Source of the DNA: Planctomyces sp. SH-PL62
GTDB lineage: Bacteria; Planctomycetota; Planctomycetia; Isosphaerales; Isosphaeraceae
NCBI RefSeq assembly: GCF_001610895.1
Contig: NZ_CP011275.1
Span: 1 to 64,000 of the forward strand
Direction of reading: 5' to 3'
DNA length: 64,000 bases
In this document: one piece after another, positions 45,194-53,233 of the stretch
Layout of the letters: every line of letters starts with the position of its first letter
How positions within the stretch are numbered: position 1 is the first letter of the stretch
The notes under the pieces: model-generated
Database searches by the model: none
What the model was told of the DNA's origin: nothing
The model's input: the letters and a program-made list of their open reading frames with translations, nothing else
Program-made: the position numbers and the translations under genes

Positions 45194-46351
45194 TCATAAG
45201 CCGATCCGGGGAGGGGACGGTTTGAACTTGAGCATCCCGACGAGCCGCGTCTTCCACGTCCCGAAAGCTCGGCTGGCTACACGCAACCTCGCCTCGACGG
45301 CTTGGCGATCGCGGGGACATTCGCGGAGGACTTCCGCCCAGAGGCGGAACGCCTCGCGCAGCCGCCCTCGTTCCTCGGCCAGAAGCGCGAGGTTGCGAAG
45401 AGGAAGATGCCCGTACACGCCGTCGACCGAGCACAGGAAGAGGCGAGGGCGCTCAAGCCGCAGAAGTCGGCGCCAACCGGCCTCCGCGCCGTCCAAATCG
45501 CCGGCGAGCTTTTTGATGCACGAGTCGCGGAATATGAGTTCGCCGTCGTCCGGGAACGACGACAGTCCCTCCCGACACGCCGCCGAGGCATCGTCCAGAG
45601 AGCCTGCCAGTTGATGGGCCAGCGCCTTGGCGATGTACAGATTCCTACGGATCGGCATATCCGGCTTGGACGACGCGAGTCCAGCGTCCAGGTAGCCTAA
45701 GGCGTCGTCGAGAAGCCTGCCGTCGATTGACGCGCGGCCGAGGTTCAGGAGGGTGAAAGGATCGTCCGGAGTTTCCTGCAACTCTTCGAGAAGCAGCGAG
45801 ACCTTCCGCTCGGATTTGCGCTTGTCGACCTCTGGATCGGAGTATCCGGTGTGGGTGATGATCACGTCCGTCCACCGTACGCCGACGCCCACGCGTTCCA
45901 AGGCGGGCAGGATCTGCTCGTGGATCTTGCCGGACCACCGAACGGCGTCGTTGCGGGGGAATAAGCGGACCTGGTCGACGACGAAGCCCGTCGGAGCACC
46001 AGGGATGTTGGATCGGACTGACGCCACATAGGCCTCGTCCGTATCGACGAGGCCGTCGAAGAGAGACCGCAGACGACGGCGGCAGCACTCGTCGAGACGA
46101 TCGTCCGCGTCGAGCCAGAAGATATAATCGCCAGCGGCGAAGTCGATGGCTGCGTTACGGGCGACCGAGAAATCGTCGGTCCAAGGAACTTCGTAGATTC
46201 GGGCTCCGAATTCTCTTGCGATCTCGCGCGTCCGATCCACCGATCCTGTATCGACGACCACGATCTCATCGAAGAGGTCGACGACGCAGCTCAAGCAGCC
46301 GGCAAGGTTCGTCTCCTCGTCCCGGACGATCATGGTTAGGCTTACCTGCAT
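45194..46351 (-). CDS. Family 2 glycosyltransferase with TPR-like tail
   Basis: 385 residues from ATG 46351 (MQVSLTMIVRDEETNLAGC), the typical start for this family; the frame stays open further upstream without coding character. The GT-A domain has IVRDEE, DEIVVVDTGSVDRT, ARNAAIDFAAGDYIFWLDADDRLDE (the DAD metal-binding motif) and VRWSGKIHEQI. Residues about 230-385 are TPR-like helical repeats (LLNLGRASIDGRLLDDALGYL, AKALAHQLAGSLDDASAACREG). It is the first gene of the export operon. A sugar could be added to one of the exported proteins, but the substrate is unknown. Confidence 0.85.
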   Translation of the reverse strand: MQVSLTMIVRDEETNLAGCLSCVVDLFDEIVVVDTGSVDRTREIAREFGARIYEVPWTDDFSVARNAAIDFAAGDYIFWLDADDRLDECCRRRLRSLFDGLVDTDEAYVASVRSNIPGAPTGFVVDQVRLFPRNDAVRWSGKIHEQILPALERVGVGVRWTDVIITHTGYSDPEVDKRKSERKVSLLLEELQETPDDPFTLLNLGRASIDGRLLDDALGYLDAGLASSKPDMPIRRNLYIAKALAHQLAGSLDDASAACREGLSSFPDDGELIFRDSCIKKLAGDLDGAEAGWRRLLRLERPRLFLCSVDGVYGHLPLRNLALLAEERGRLREAFRLWAEVLRECPRDRQAVEARLRVASRAFGTWKTRLVGMLKFKPSPPRIGL

Positions 46352-46979
46352 CCGACGCGGCGAAGCCCCCGGCACCCAGGTCCGGTGGACGCGACGTCCG
46401 GGAGGGTGGGGTCGGCCCATTCGCAGCCAGTGCAACATATCTCGAGATGCCGAGTACGGAGCCCGCGGCATGGAGACATCCTCTCAGTAGCCTCGAAGCG
46501 AGGCTCTCGCGAGCGTCGCGACGACGGCGGACGGGCGTCATTCGACGTTTCCAACCCGATAGTCAGATCCACACGGGTTGTGAGATAGACAAATATCTCC
46601 TGAATCCTGTCTAATCAAGGAAAAAACTGGAAACTTTACTGACCGTCACAGATTTTGGAGGGGGCGTGCCCGCCTGCTGACATGATCTGACGAAACGGCC
46701 ATGATCCACGGTGCACGGAAGGAGGTGGATCATGGCCGACGGGACCGTGGCGCGGTCCTCGCGGTCGCCCCGGGGCCCCGCAACGCGGACAAGGCGCCTT
46801 CATGGGGGCTCGGCGGGGAGGTACGATCGGACCGGGCGTCTCGGCGCTCATGGCTCGCGTCTCCGGGGGATGAGGCTCGTTTCCAACCCCATTCCCCGGG
46901 ACGCGGGCCCTAACTTTCAAGCCCCCAACCACTTCGCATCGATCTACGCCTCCCTTCGGTCGAGTTGAGCGAGGAGTGT
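46352..46979. other. Region upstream of the export operon
   Basis: The first part should hold the promoter of the glycosyltransferase operon. A short open frame at 46732-46968 has a GGAGGTGGATC ribosome binding site but a low-complexity Arg/Gly/Ser product, and I do not accept it as a gene. The region ends at a CTAG (46980-46983) that borders an IS701 copy, and some gene 3' end may have been lost here. Confidence 0.35.
46697..46737. repeat. 13-bp inverted repeat over a start site
   Basis: GGCCATGATCCAC at 46697-46709 and its exact complement at 46725-46737 enclose a 15-base loop containing AAGGAG. The right arm contains ATG 46732. If the short frame at 46732 were expressed, this hairpin would control access to its ribosome binding site. 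A binding site for a dimeric protein is the alternative. Confidence 0.5.
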
Positions 46980-46983
46980 CTAG

Positions 46984-48521
46984 TACTAGTTGGACTGTCA
47001 CCGATTCCACTATTGTTTACCCGTGCCGAGGGTTAGGATGAGGGCCGGAGACCACCGACCGGAGGGACCCCCATGTCGCTCCTCGACCACCCCGACGCCC
47101 AGTCGCTCCTGGCCGACGCCGTCCTGACCCCCGAGGCCGTCCGCGGCTGCGAGGGCCGGCTCGCCGCGTTCCTCGGGCGCTATCTGCCGCGGTTCCGCCG
47201 GGCCGAGCAGCGCCGCAACGCCGCCCTCGTCGTCCGGGGCCTGCTCGGCGGGCTGCGGCGCAAGACCTGCGAGCCGATCGCCGTCGAGGCCGGCGTCCAC
47301 CGCAAGCCGATCCAGTTCCTCGTCGGGGCCGGCAAGTGGGACGACGAAGCCGTCATGGCCGAGCTCCGCCGCCACGTCGCCGAGGAGCTGGGCGACGACC
47401 GGGCCGTCCTCGCGATCGACGCCACGACCTTCCCGAAGTCCGGGGCCGACTCCTGCGGCGTCGGTCGGCAGTGGTGCGGCCGGCTGGGCAAGCAGGAGAA
47501 CTGCCAGCGCGGGATCTTCCTGGCCTACGCCGCCCCCGGCGGCTACGCCCCGCTGGACCGAAGGCTGTACCTGCCGAAGGACTGGGCCGGCGACCCGGCC
47601 CGACGGGCGAAGTGCCACGTCCCCGAGGACGTCGAGTTCCGGGAGGGCTGGCGGATCGCCGCCGAACTGATCGAGCGGAGCGGGCCGGGGCTGCCGCACG
47701 CCTGGGTGGTCGGCGACGACGAGTTCGGCCGCCCGGCCCAATTCCGCGCCTGGCTCCGCGGCCGCGGCGAGCGCTACGTCCTCGACGTGCCCGGCGACAC
47801 GATCGTCCGCGACCTGGAGTGTGCGCCTCCCCCGGGCCGACGCCCCGGCCGCGGCCGCCCGCGGACGGTCCCGTTCCGCCGCGTCGACGCCTGGGCGGCC
47901 GCCCTGCCGGCGGGCCGCTGGACTCGGCTGACGATCCGGGCCGGCGAGAAGGGCCCGCTGCGGGTCGACGCGATGGCGGTGCGGGTGCGGACCCGGCTGG
48001 AGCACCGGGTCGGGCCGGAGGAGCGGCTGGTGGTGATGCGCACCGTCGAGGCCGAGCCCGAGACGCACTACGCGCTGAGCGACGCCGCGGCCGACGTCCC
48101 GCTGGAGGAACTGGTGCGGGCCCGGTTCGCGCGGCACCGGATCGAGGAGGTGTTCGAGGCGGCCAAGGGGGAGGTCGGGCTGGCGCAGTACGAGGTTCGG
48201 GGCTGGGTGGGCTGGCACCACCACGTCACGCTGTCGCTCCTGGCGCCGTGGTTCCTCTGCTGCGAGCGGCGGCGGGTCGGGGGGGGAAAGGCCGGCGGTG
48301 ACGGTGTCGCAGGCGCGCGAGGTCTTCGCCCGTCTGCTGCGCGTCCCGGCGCCGGGCCCCGAGCGGATCGCCGCGGAAGTGTCGCGCGTCCTGTGGCGGA
48401 AGGAGGCGGCGCGGATCTATCACTGGCACAAGGCCACCGGCGGTTTCCCGCCGCGCCGGCCGCCACCGGATACCAGTTGATCAGGTGAGACTTCCTTGAA
48501 TCGGTGACAGTCCAACTAGTA
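46984..48521 (+). mobile_element. IS701-type element, copy 3, complete
   Basis: 1538 bp from TACTAGTTGGACTGTCACCG at 46984 to its complement ending 48521, with CTAG on both sides (46980-46983, 48522-48525). This complete copy defines the element: the inverted repeat itself contains CTAG. It separates the export-operon region from a Cas4-like pseudogene. Confidence 0.9.
47073..48488 (+). CDS. IS701-family transposase (copy 3)
   Basis: This product is identical to that of copy 2 over its whole length, including the DDE_5 motifs (LAIDATTFPKSG, AWVVGDDEFG, HRIEEVFEAAKGEVG). The run of eight G at about 48279 and the out-of-frame natural C-terminus (ending 48480) are conserved. The start ATG 47073 follows a GGAGGGACCCCC site. 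Conservation of the same apparent frameshift in three copies argues that it is normal for this element and not damage. Confidence 0.85.
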   Translation: MSLLDHPDAQSLLADAVLTPEAVRGCEGRLAAFLGRYLPRFRRAEQRRNAALVVRGLLGGLRRKTCEPIAVEAGVHRKPIQFLVGAGKWDDEAVMAELRRHVAEELGDDRAVLAIDATTFPKSGADSCGVGRQWCGRLGKQENCQRGIFLAYAAPGGYAPLDRRLYLPKDWAGDPARRAKCHVPEDVEFREGWRIAAELIERSGPGLPHAWVVGDDEFGRPAQFRAWLRGRGERYVLDVPGDTIVRDLECAPPPGRRPGRGRPRTVPFRRVDAWAAALPAGRWTRLTIRAGEKGPLRVDAMAVRVRTRLEHRVGPEERLVVMRTVEAEPETHYALSDAAADVPLEELVRARFARHRIEEVFEAAKGEVGLAQYEVRGWVGWHHHVTLSLLAPWFLCCERRRVGGGKAGGDGVAGARGLRPSAARPGAGPRADRRGSVARPVAEGGGADLSLAQGHRRFPAAPAATGYQLIR

Positions 48522-48535
48522 CTAGGGATGCTCGG

Positions 48536-49035
48536 GTGATTGAGAAGGTTTTTCTCGTCGCCGTCACCTTCGTCCTCCTGGGGCTCTTCCTGGTCGTGCT
48601 CTCGTGGCTCGTTTGGATGGGACGCGGCCTCGGCTCAGGTCGGACCGTCGCCCTCGATAACGTGACGCTCTACTCAGAGAGCTACTGCCCAAAGGGCGTC
48701 CCGACCCAATCGAGCGAGCGGGTGGGCGACTCATCCCGGAAGAATGGAAGCCCTCGAAGAAGGTGAGCCATGGGCACAAGCTCCAGTTCGTGACGTACTT
48801 CATACTCATCGAGGACACGTACGGCGAGGTGCCACCCTATGGCGTCGTCGTCTTGGACGACGGGTCGCGTCACGAGGTCGAGAACACCCCAGAGCTACGG
48901 TCCGAGGTGCTCGCGATTGCGGCCGAGATTCGTGAGCGACGGCGAGTCATTGAGGAAGAAACCAAGGTGTGGCAACCGGCGTGGAAGTGCCGCATGTGCG
49001 GCCAGCGGGCCAACTGCCGACAGGCTCGCGATTGA
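48536..49035 (+). pseudogene. Membrane-anchored Cas4-like nuclease, frameshifted
   Basis: From a GTG at 48536 the frame gives a membrane helix (VFLVAVTFVLLGLFLVVLSW), then VALDNVTLYSESY. Near 48697 one base appears deleted. The next frame continues RPDPIERAGGRLIPEEWKPS, HGHKLQFVTYFILIE and KCRMCGQRANC. Together these are the PD-(D/E)XK core (Asp in RPD, EEWK), the QxxxY motif and the C-terminal Fe-S cysteines of Cas4-type exonucleases. The reconstructed length is about 166 residues. A solo Cas4-like nuclease with an N-terminal membrane helix is not linked to any CRISPR array here. The start is only 10 bases from the IS701 flank, so its promoter may be lost as well. Confidence 0.75.
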
Positions 49036-49063
49036 GCGACGGGTCGTGGTAGTTTGGGCCTCG

Positions 49064-49489
49064 ATGATTCCCTACCGATACACCCCGGCCCACTTCTTCT
49101 TCCCGCTGCGGTTCGCTTACAGCGAGCTACGCGACATCGTGAAGAGGTGGCTCGACGAGCGTCGTGATTCCCTGTCGAGGTACGACCTCGATGCGGACCT
49201 CTGCGGTCGGTTTGCCATCTGCCTGGAGAAGAACGGCTTCGAGCAGCAGGCCGATTGCGTTTGGAAGATTGGTTCGAGCGACCGGTGGGAAGACCACGCC
49301 CACGCGTTCGCGGAGTCCGTGGTTGCTTCAGGAGACAAGGAAGCGGCGAGAGTCGCCGCCGATGTCGTGAGCGACTGCCTGAAACGTTTCGAATCGAGGA
49401 TGAAATCCAAAGCGGTGGCGAAGGTGAAGCTCGAGATCTCCAACCTTCGCACCGCTGCGAGTGGCAAGCCATCGTGCGAAACGAGGTAA
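49064..49489 (+). CDS. Hypothetical protein
   Basis: 141 residues from ATG 49064 (MIPYRYTPAHFFFPLRFAYS). The sequence is helical and charged (ELRDIVKRWLDERRDSLSRY, CLKRFESRMKSKAVAKVKLE) with no recognised domain, signal peptide or membrane segment. It follows the Cas4-like pseudogene by 28 bases and is convergent with the subtilase gene, whose end lies eight bases away. Base composition is lower in GC than the average of the window, as for the subtilase, which suggests that the two came from the same donor. Confidence 0.55.
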   Translation: MIPYRYTPAHFFFPLRFAYSELRDIVKRWLDERRDSLSRYDLDADLCGRFAICLEKNGFEQQADCVWKIGSSDRWEDHAHAFAESVVASGDKEAARVAADVVSDCLKRFESRMKSKAVAKVKLEISNLRTAASGKPSCETR

Positions 49490-49497
49490 GAAATGCA

Positions 49498-52053
49498 TTA
49501 CTCGGCCAGGATTTCCACCTCGTTCTCTGCCTGGACTTCGGCCTCGACTTCAGCCTGTAGCTCGGCGACTCGCTGTTGAATTCGCGTGTAGATGGGGATG
49601 TCGTGACCTAATACCTCGATGCTCACGGCCAACACGTATCGAGCGGTCGAGTCGGGGTCCTTGCTCCACCCTTGGTGGCCTACGACGGCGATACAGAAAT
49701 CATCAGGTAATGAATTTGATTTGATGACAGCCCAGTCCTTTTGAACTGTCCCTGAGCTTCGAGAAACCCCACGAACGTTGCCGTGAATCGGGTTAGTCTG
49801 AATGGCCCACTTGAACGTGCTCCCTGCCGATTCGTCAGCCTCTTCAGCCTCTTCGTCGTCTTTGGGCTTCAAAGCCCTGGTGCGGAATTCCGATATGTCC
49901 TCGTTCTGGTAGCTGCTTTTCCAATCAACCCACGTAGATAGATAACGGCGACGGTTGCGGCGTGTTCGGCGGGGCTCAGCGGCGTAGGACAAGGTAACTT
50001 CGACGAGGACGTCGAACTCCTGTCCGGGGCGACGGACTTCATCGGGAATTGGAACCTGATAAACGTGGCAACCGCCCGCCTTGATGTCTTTATCACCGCT
50101 CGTGATGAGGGTCGTCCTAAATTCGGAATTCGTCGTCGCACGTTCCATGTCCGGCACGCCGTAGCCGATGCGACGCACGATGTCTCCGCGTTGTTCCGGA
50201 GTGGTCCCATTAGTCCAGTCGGGCCACCTAGCGGATTGAATGATGAGAGCTCGGTAGAGAAGGCATGATTCCTCGGGCAAGATTTCCTGGAGACGAGCAG
50301 CAATTCGCGTGACTTTGGGGGCGGCGAATGAGGTTCCCACCTCGTCACGTGAATATGCAGGGCCTCCCTGATGCGTCGAACGAATCATCTCGGGGTAGCA
50401 TTCGCTCCCGCACGGCGGTGTGCTGACGGTGGGAGGCGTCGTGCGAGAAACAAAGTTGTCGCCCCCGAATTCAACAACCTCGGGTTTGATGGACTTCCAA
50501 ATCCCGAGGCCACTGCGGGAGAACGCCGAGGGATGCTCGGCTCCCGGAGCACATGCCGCCCAATCCGGGTCTTCGTACTCTCGGTAGCTAATCGAACCGA
50601 CGGTAAGGGCCTGCAAGCTTTGAGAGGGGTTCGATACGCGGCTTGAATCCTCGTTGAGGTAGCCGGGATAAGTGCGACCGGCGAGGAGGTGTTCGAGGAC
50701 TCCCGGATTGGTCGCTGTGTTCGATGGGAGTATGTTCCCGGAGCTGACGACGAAAAGGACGTCGTACTCATGAGACAAGCGGTCAATCTCGGCAGCCCAT
50801 GCCGACATGTGACGCGTCCGACATGGTGCAGACGCGGTTATCGAGTGGTTGAAAAGCCTGGTTAGTCGCTCTCCCTCGTGGAAGTGCTTGATGATGGAGT
50901 TCAGTAAATCCGGCGGAAAGAGGTTCTCGGGCATCCGGTTGCCCGCATCGAGTACCCGAGCGTTCTGAACCCACCAAGACGCTTCGTGCGAGCCAGTGCG
51001 AGGAATCACTTCACCGAAAAGCACGGCTCCCGCAACACGAGTCCCATGCCCGCTGGGAGGGCAGTAGTCGGCGACGTCGGTGGGTGATTCCTCGGGTAGG
51101 AAGTTCCAAGACGAGGCCGAGTCGATGGCTGGATTGAGAAGGTAGTGCCCTTCTTGGATACCGCTATCGATGACACAGACGGCCGGGGCGTCTTCGTCAG
51201 GTGGGACGATGGTGACTGCTTCCATCTCCCGCTCAAGCGTCTCGCGAATGGTCTGCGGAAGGACGATGTCATCCGGCTCAACGACTTCGAAGACAAAAGC
51301 GAAGTTGAGGACGAGGTCTCTGAGCCCTCTTCCCTTGACGCAGATTCTGACAGTGAATTCTTCGGATAGCGACGTATCGGAGTGCGGGGTGCTGAACTGA
51401 TTTAGTACCTTCCCCTTATAGTCAGCTACAAATGAATTTATGATGTCTTCCCGCTCCATCGCGAGGGCATCCCACCTCATGTAAGCGTCGTTTCGAGCGT
51501 CGGTCCACTCCTTCAAGTTGGTCGCGTAGTCGGCTTCCCGCTTCGCCCAAGTCTTGTCGGTCATCCTGCGACCACGCTTAGGGGCGTTCGGTCGCCTGGG
51601 AATTTGAAAGTCGCCGGAGCAGGAAACGCCGACGTCCACCGTGTAATCACCGTCCTCCCTGAGTTTGGGCCATTCCTCTTGTAGATGTTCCGAGAGAATT
51701 CGAGTTAGTCGCTTCGATTGGTCCGGGTCTTCGTGCAGGTTGTAGACGCGTGCAACCGTCCCCGAGCCCCGAACACCCCCGACGAATTCTTGCAGCTTCT
51801 TGTTGAACTCGTTGAGGTCTAAGTCTTCGCTCGCCACGATGACGAAACCATCGACTTCTTCGGAGACGACCTCGAAGCCGAACCACTTTCGGAGTTCGTC
51901 GAGGTCGAGCATGACGTCCACTTCAAGAAGAAGGGGAACGTTCTTGGGAAGGCTCGGAAGATTTTGTTTCTCGCGGTCCGCGACGCGAATACGGCGAATA
52001 CGAACGATCGGGCCGCGAACCGGGCCGCGTAGTTTCGAAGCGGCTTCCATCAT
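49498..52053 (-). CDS. S8 (subtilisin-like) serine protease, recombined N-terminus
   Basis: 851 residues as read. The catalytic triad is visible at Asp296 (AVCVIDSGIQ), His336 (PPSGHGTRVAG) and Ser575 (EVGTSFAAPK), with Asn440 of the oxyanion hole (VVSSGN). A ~260-residue N-terminal part and a ~250-residue C-terminal part flank the peptidase domain, as in cytoplasmic subtilases that are encoded next to AAA+ ATPases in mobile and defence-rich regions. No signal peptide. No ATPase lies upstream: the first ~27 residues come from the non-coding flank of the duplicated parB block, with the junction near 51975, so the true N-terminus and any partner were probably lost. Codon use is less GC-biased than in its neighbours. 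Confidence 0.8.
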   Translation of the reverse strand: MMEAASKLRGPVRGPIVRIRRIRVADREKQNLPSLPKNVPLLLEVDVMLDLDELRKWFGFEVVSEEVDGFVIVASEDLDLNEFNKKLQEFVGGVRGSGTVARVYNLHEDPDQSKRLTRILSEHLQEEWPKLREDGDYTVDVGVSCSGDFQIPRRPNAPKRGRRMTDKTWAKREADYATNLKEWTDARNDAYMRWDALAMEREDIINSFVADYKGKVLNQFSTPHSDTSLSEEFTVRICVKGRGLRDLVLNFAFVFEVVEPDDIVLPQTIRETLEREMEAVTIVPPDEDAPAVCVIDSGIQEGHYLLNPAIDSASSWNFLPEESPTDVADYCPPSGHGTRVAGAVLFGEVIPRTGSHEASWWVQNARVLDAGNRMPENLFPPDLLNSIIKHFHEGERLTRLFNHSITASAPCRTRHMSAWAAEIDRLSHEYDVLFVVSSGNILPSNTATNPGVLEHLLAGRTYPGYLNEDSSRVSNPSQSLQALTVGSISYREYEDPDWAACAPGAEHPSAFSRSGLGIWKSIKPEVVEFGGDNFVSRTTPPTVSTPPCGSECYPEMIRSTHQGGPAYSRDEVGTSFAAPKVTRIAARLQEILPEESCLLYRALIIQSARWPDWTNGTTPEQRGDIVRRIGYGVPDMERATTNSEFRTTLITSGDKDIKAGGCHVYQVPIPDEVRRPGQEFDVLVEVTLSYAAEPRRTRRNRRRYLSTWVDWKSSYQNEDISEFRTRALKPKDDEEAEEADESAGSTFKWAIQTNPIHGNVRGVSRSSGTVQKDWAVIKSNSLPDDFCIAVVGHQGWSKDPDSTARYVLAVSIEVLGHDIPIYTRIQQRVAELQAEVEAEVQAENEVEILAE

Positions 52054-52986
52054 GCGGGCCGTCGCGTCACGTCCGGCCCCCCGGACGGCATGGGCCGCCG
52101 TCGTCGGCGTCCCGCCGGCCGCGCAGACGAGTCCCGAGGATCGGACGCCCTCCGCGCGATCCCCGGCTCCTCGACGGCCAGCTCGGCTTGAAAGGGAGAC
52201 GCGCCCCGACGGCCTCGAAGCCCCGTCGGGTCGCGTCCGACCGCGTTCGCGGATCCGCCGAACCCGGCGGCCGTCAGGCGGCGTCGCTCTCGACGCCGCG
52301 GCCCCTGAGCTGGGCGAGCGCCTCCTCGAGGACCAGGACGACGTCCCGGGCCTCCACCGACCTCCTCGACCAGGTGATGGTGAGCCTGGCGTCGGCGACG
52401 GCGAAGGTCCTGGTGGTCGTGGGCCCGGCCTCGACGACCCCGGCCGCCCTCTCCTTCTTCGCCTTCGGCCTCGCGGCCTTGCCGACGGCGGCCCCGGCGT
52501 CGTCGCGCTTGAGCCCCTCGCCCACGATCCGCGCGGCCAGCTCCCGCTGGGCCCGCTCGTCCTTGAGGCGGCTGACCTCGTAGCCGGACGACGGCGAGAT
52601 GACCCCCTGCTCCACCTGCTCCTGGACGTCCTCGGGGAGCCTGAGCAGCGAGAGCGCCTTGCTCACCGCCCCCTTCGAGACGTTCAGGGCCTCGGCCACC
52701 TGCTGCATGGTCCAGCCGTTCAGGTCCATGATCTGCCGGTAGCCGTTGGCCGCCTCGATCGGCCGCAAGTCCTCGCGGAGGAGGTTCTCGATGAGCGACT
52801 CCTGGCGGATCTCGCTCTCGGTGAGCGGCCTGTCCGTGAAGGCGCAGGAGACCGTCCTGAGTCCCGCGAGCAGGGCCGCGCGATAGCGGCGCTCACCGCT
52901 GATGATGATCCACTTGCCGTGCTCTTCGCTCCAGCGCACCCGGATGGGCTGGAGCTGGCCGGTCCGCTGGAGGCTGGCCGAAAGCT
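51985..52986. repeat. Downstream copy of duplicated parB block
   Basis: It matches 29955-30963 in the same direction, including the ~280-base non-coding flank after parB and the C-terminal two-thirds of the gene. The gene here is complete. The flank meets the subtilase coding sequence at about 51975. Confidence 0.75.
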
Positions 52987-53233
52987 GGGCGATGGACTCT
53001 TCGGAGAAGTACTTCCGCGGCTGGTCCGGGTCGGGGGCGATCCGGTCGATCTCCATGTGCCCCGCGAGGCGGTCCCGCGTCCGACCCTCCTCGGGGCTGG
53101 CCGACGGGATGCCGCCCGGAGCGGCGACGGCGGCCTGCGGCTCGGAAGCGATGAGCCTCACACCTAGGCTCTCCTTCATGTTGCCGGCCAGCCGGCTGGC
53201 GAGTTTCTCGGCTCGGCTCATGTTCATGCTCAT
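52274..53233 (-). CDS. parB: ParB-family partition protein
   Basis: 319 residues from ATG 53233, overlapping the parA stop by four bases (ATGA). The N-terminal arm is followed by the ParB/Sulfiredoxin domain (IDRIAPDPDQPRKYFSEESI, LQPIRVRW, IISGERRYRAALLAG, ENLLREDLRPIE) with the GERRYRA CTP-binding box. A helix-turn-helix (MQQVAEALNVSKGAVSKALS) and a basic linker with a C-terminal dimerisation region complete it. It should bind the parS-like sites near parA and repA and act with ParA in segregating the replicon. Confidence 0.92.
   Translation of the reverse strand: MSMNMSRAEKLASRLAGNMKESLGVRLIASEPQAAVAAPGGIPSASPEEGRTRDRLAGHMEIDRIAPDPDQPRKYFSEESIAQLSASLQRTGQLQPIRVRWSEEHGKWIIISGERRYRAALLAGLRTVSCAFTDRPLTESEIRQESLIENLLREDLRPIEAANGYRQIMDLNGWTMQQVAEALNVSKGAVSKALSLLRLPEDVQEQVEQGVISPSSGYEVSRLKDERAQRELAARIVGEGLKRDDAGAAVGKAARPKAKKERAAGVVEAGPTTTRTFAVADARLTITWSRRSVEARDVVLVLEEALAQLRGRGVESDAA

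Noticed and set aside
46732-46968. Short open frame with a good ribosome binding site
   Set aside because: The product is low-complexity and unlike any protein I know; the site is inside a hairpin. Kept only as a regulatory curiosity.
48536-49035. Cas4-like gene as evidence of a CRISPR-Cas locus
   Set aside because: No repeat array, Cas1, Cas2 or effector gene is visible; it fits solo Cas4-like nucleases.
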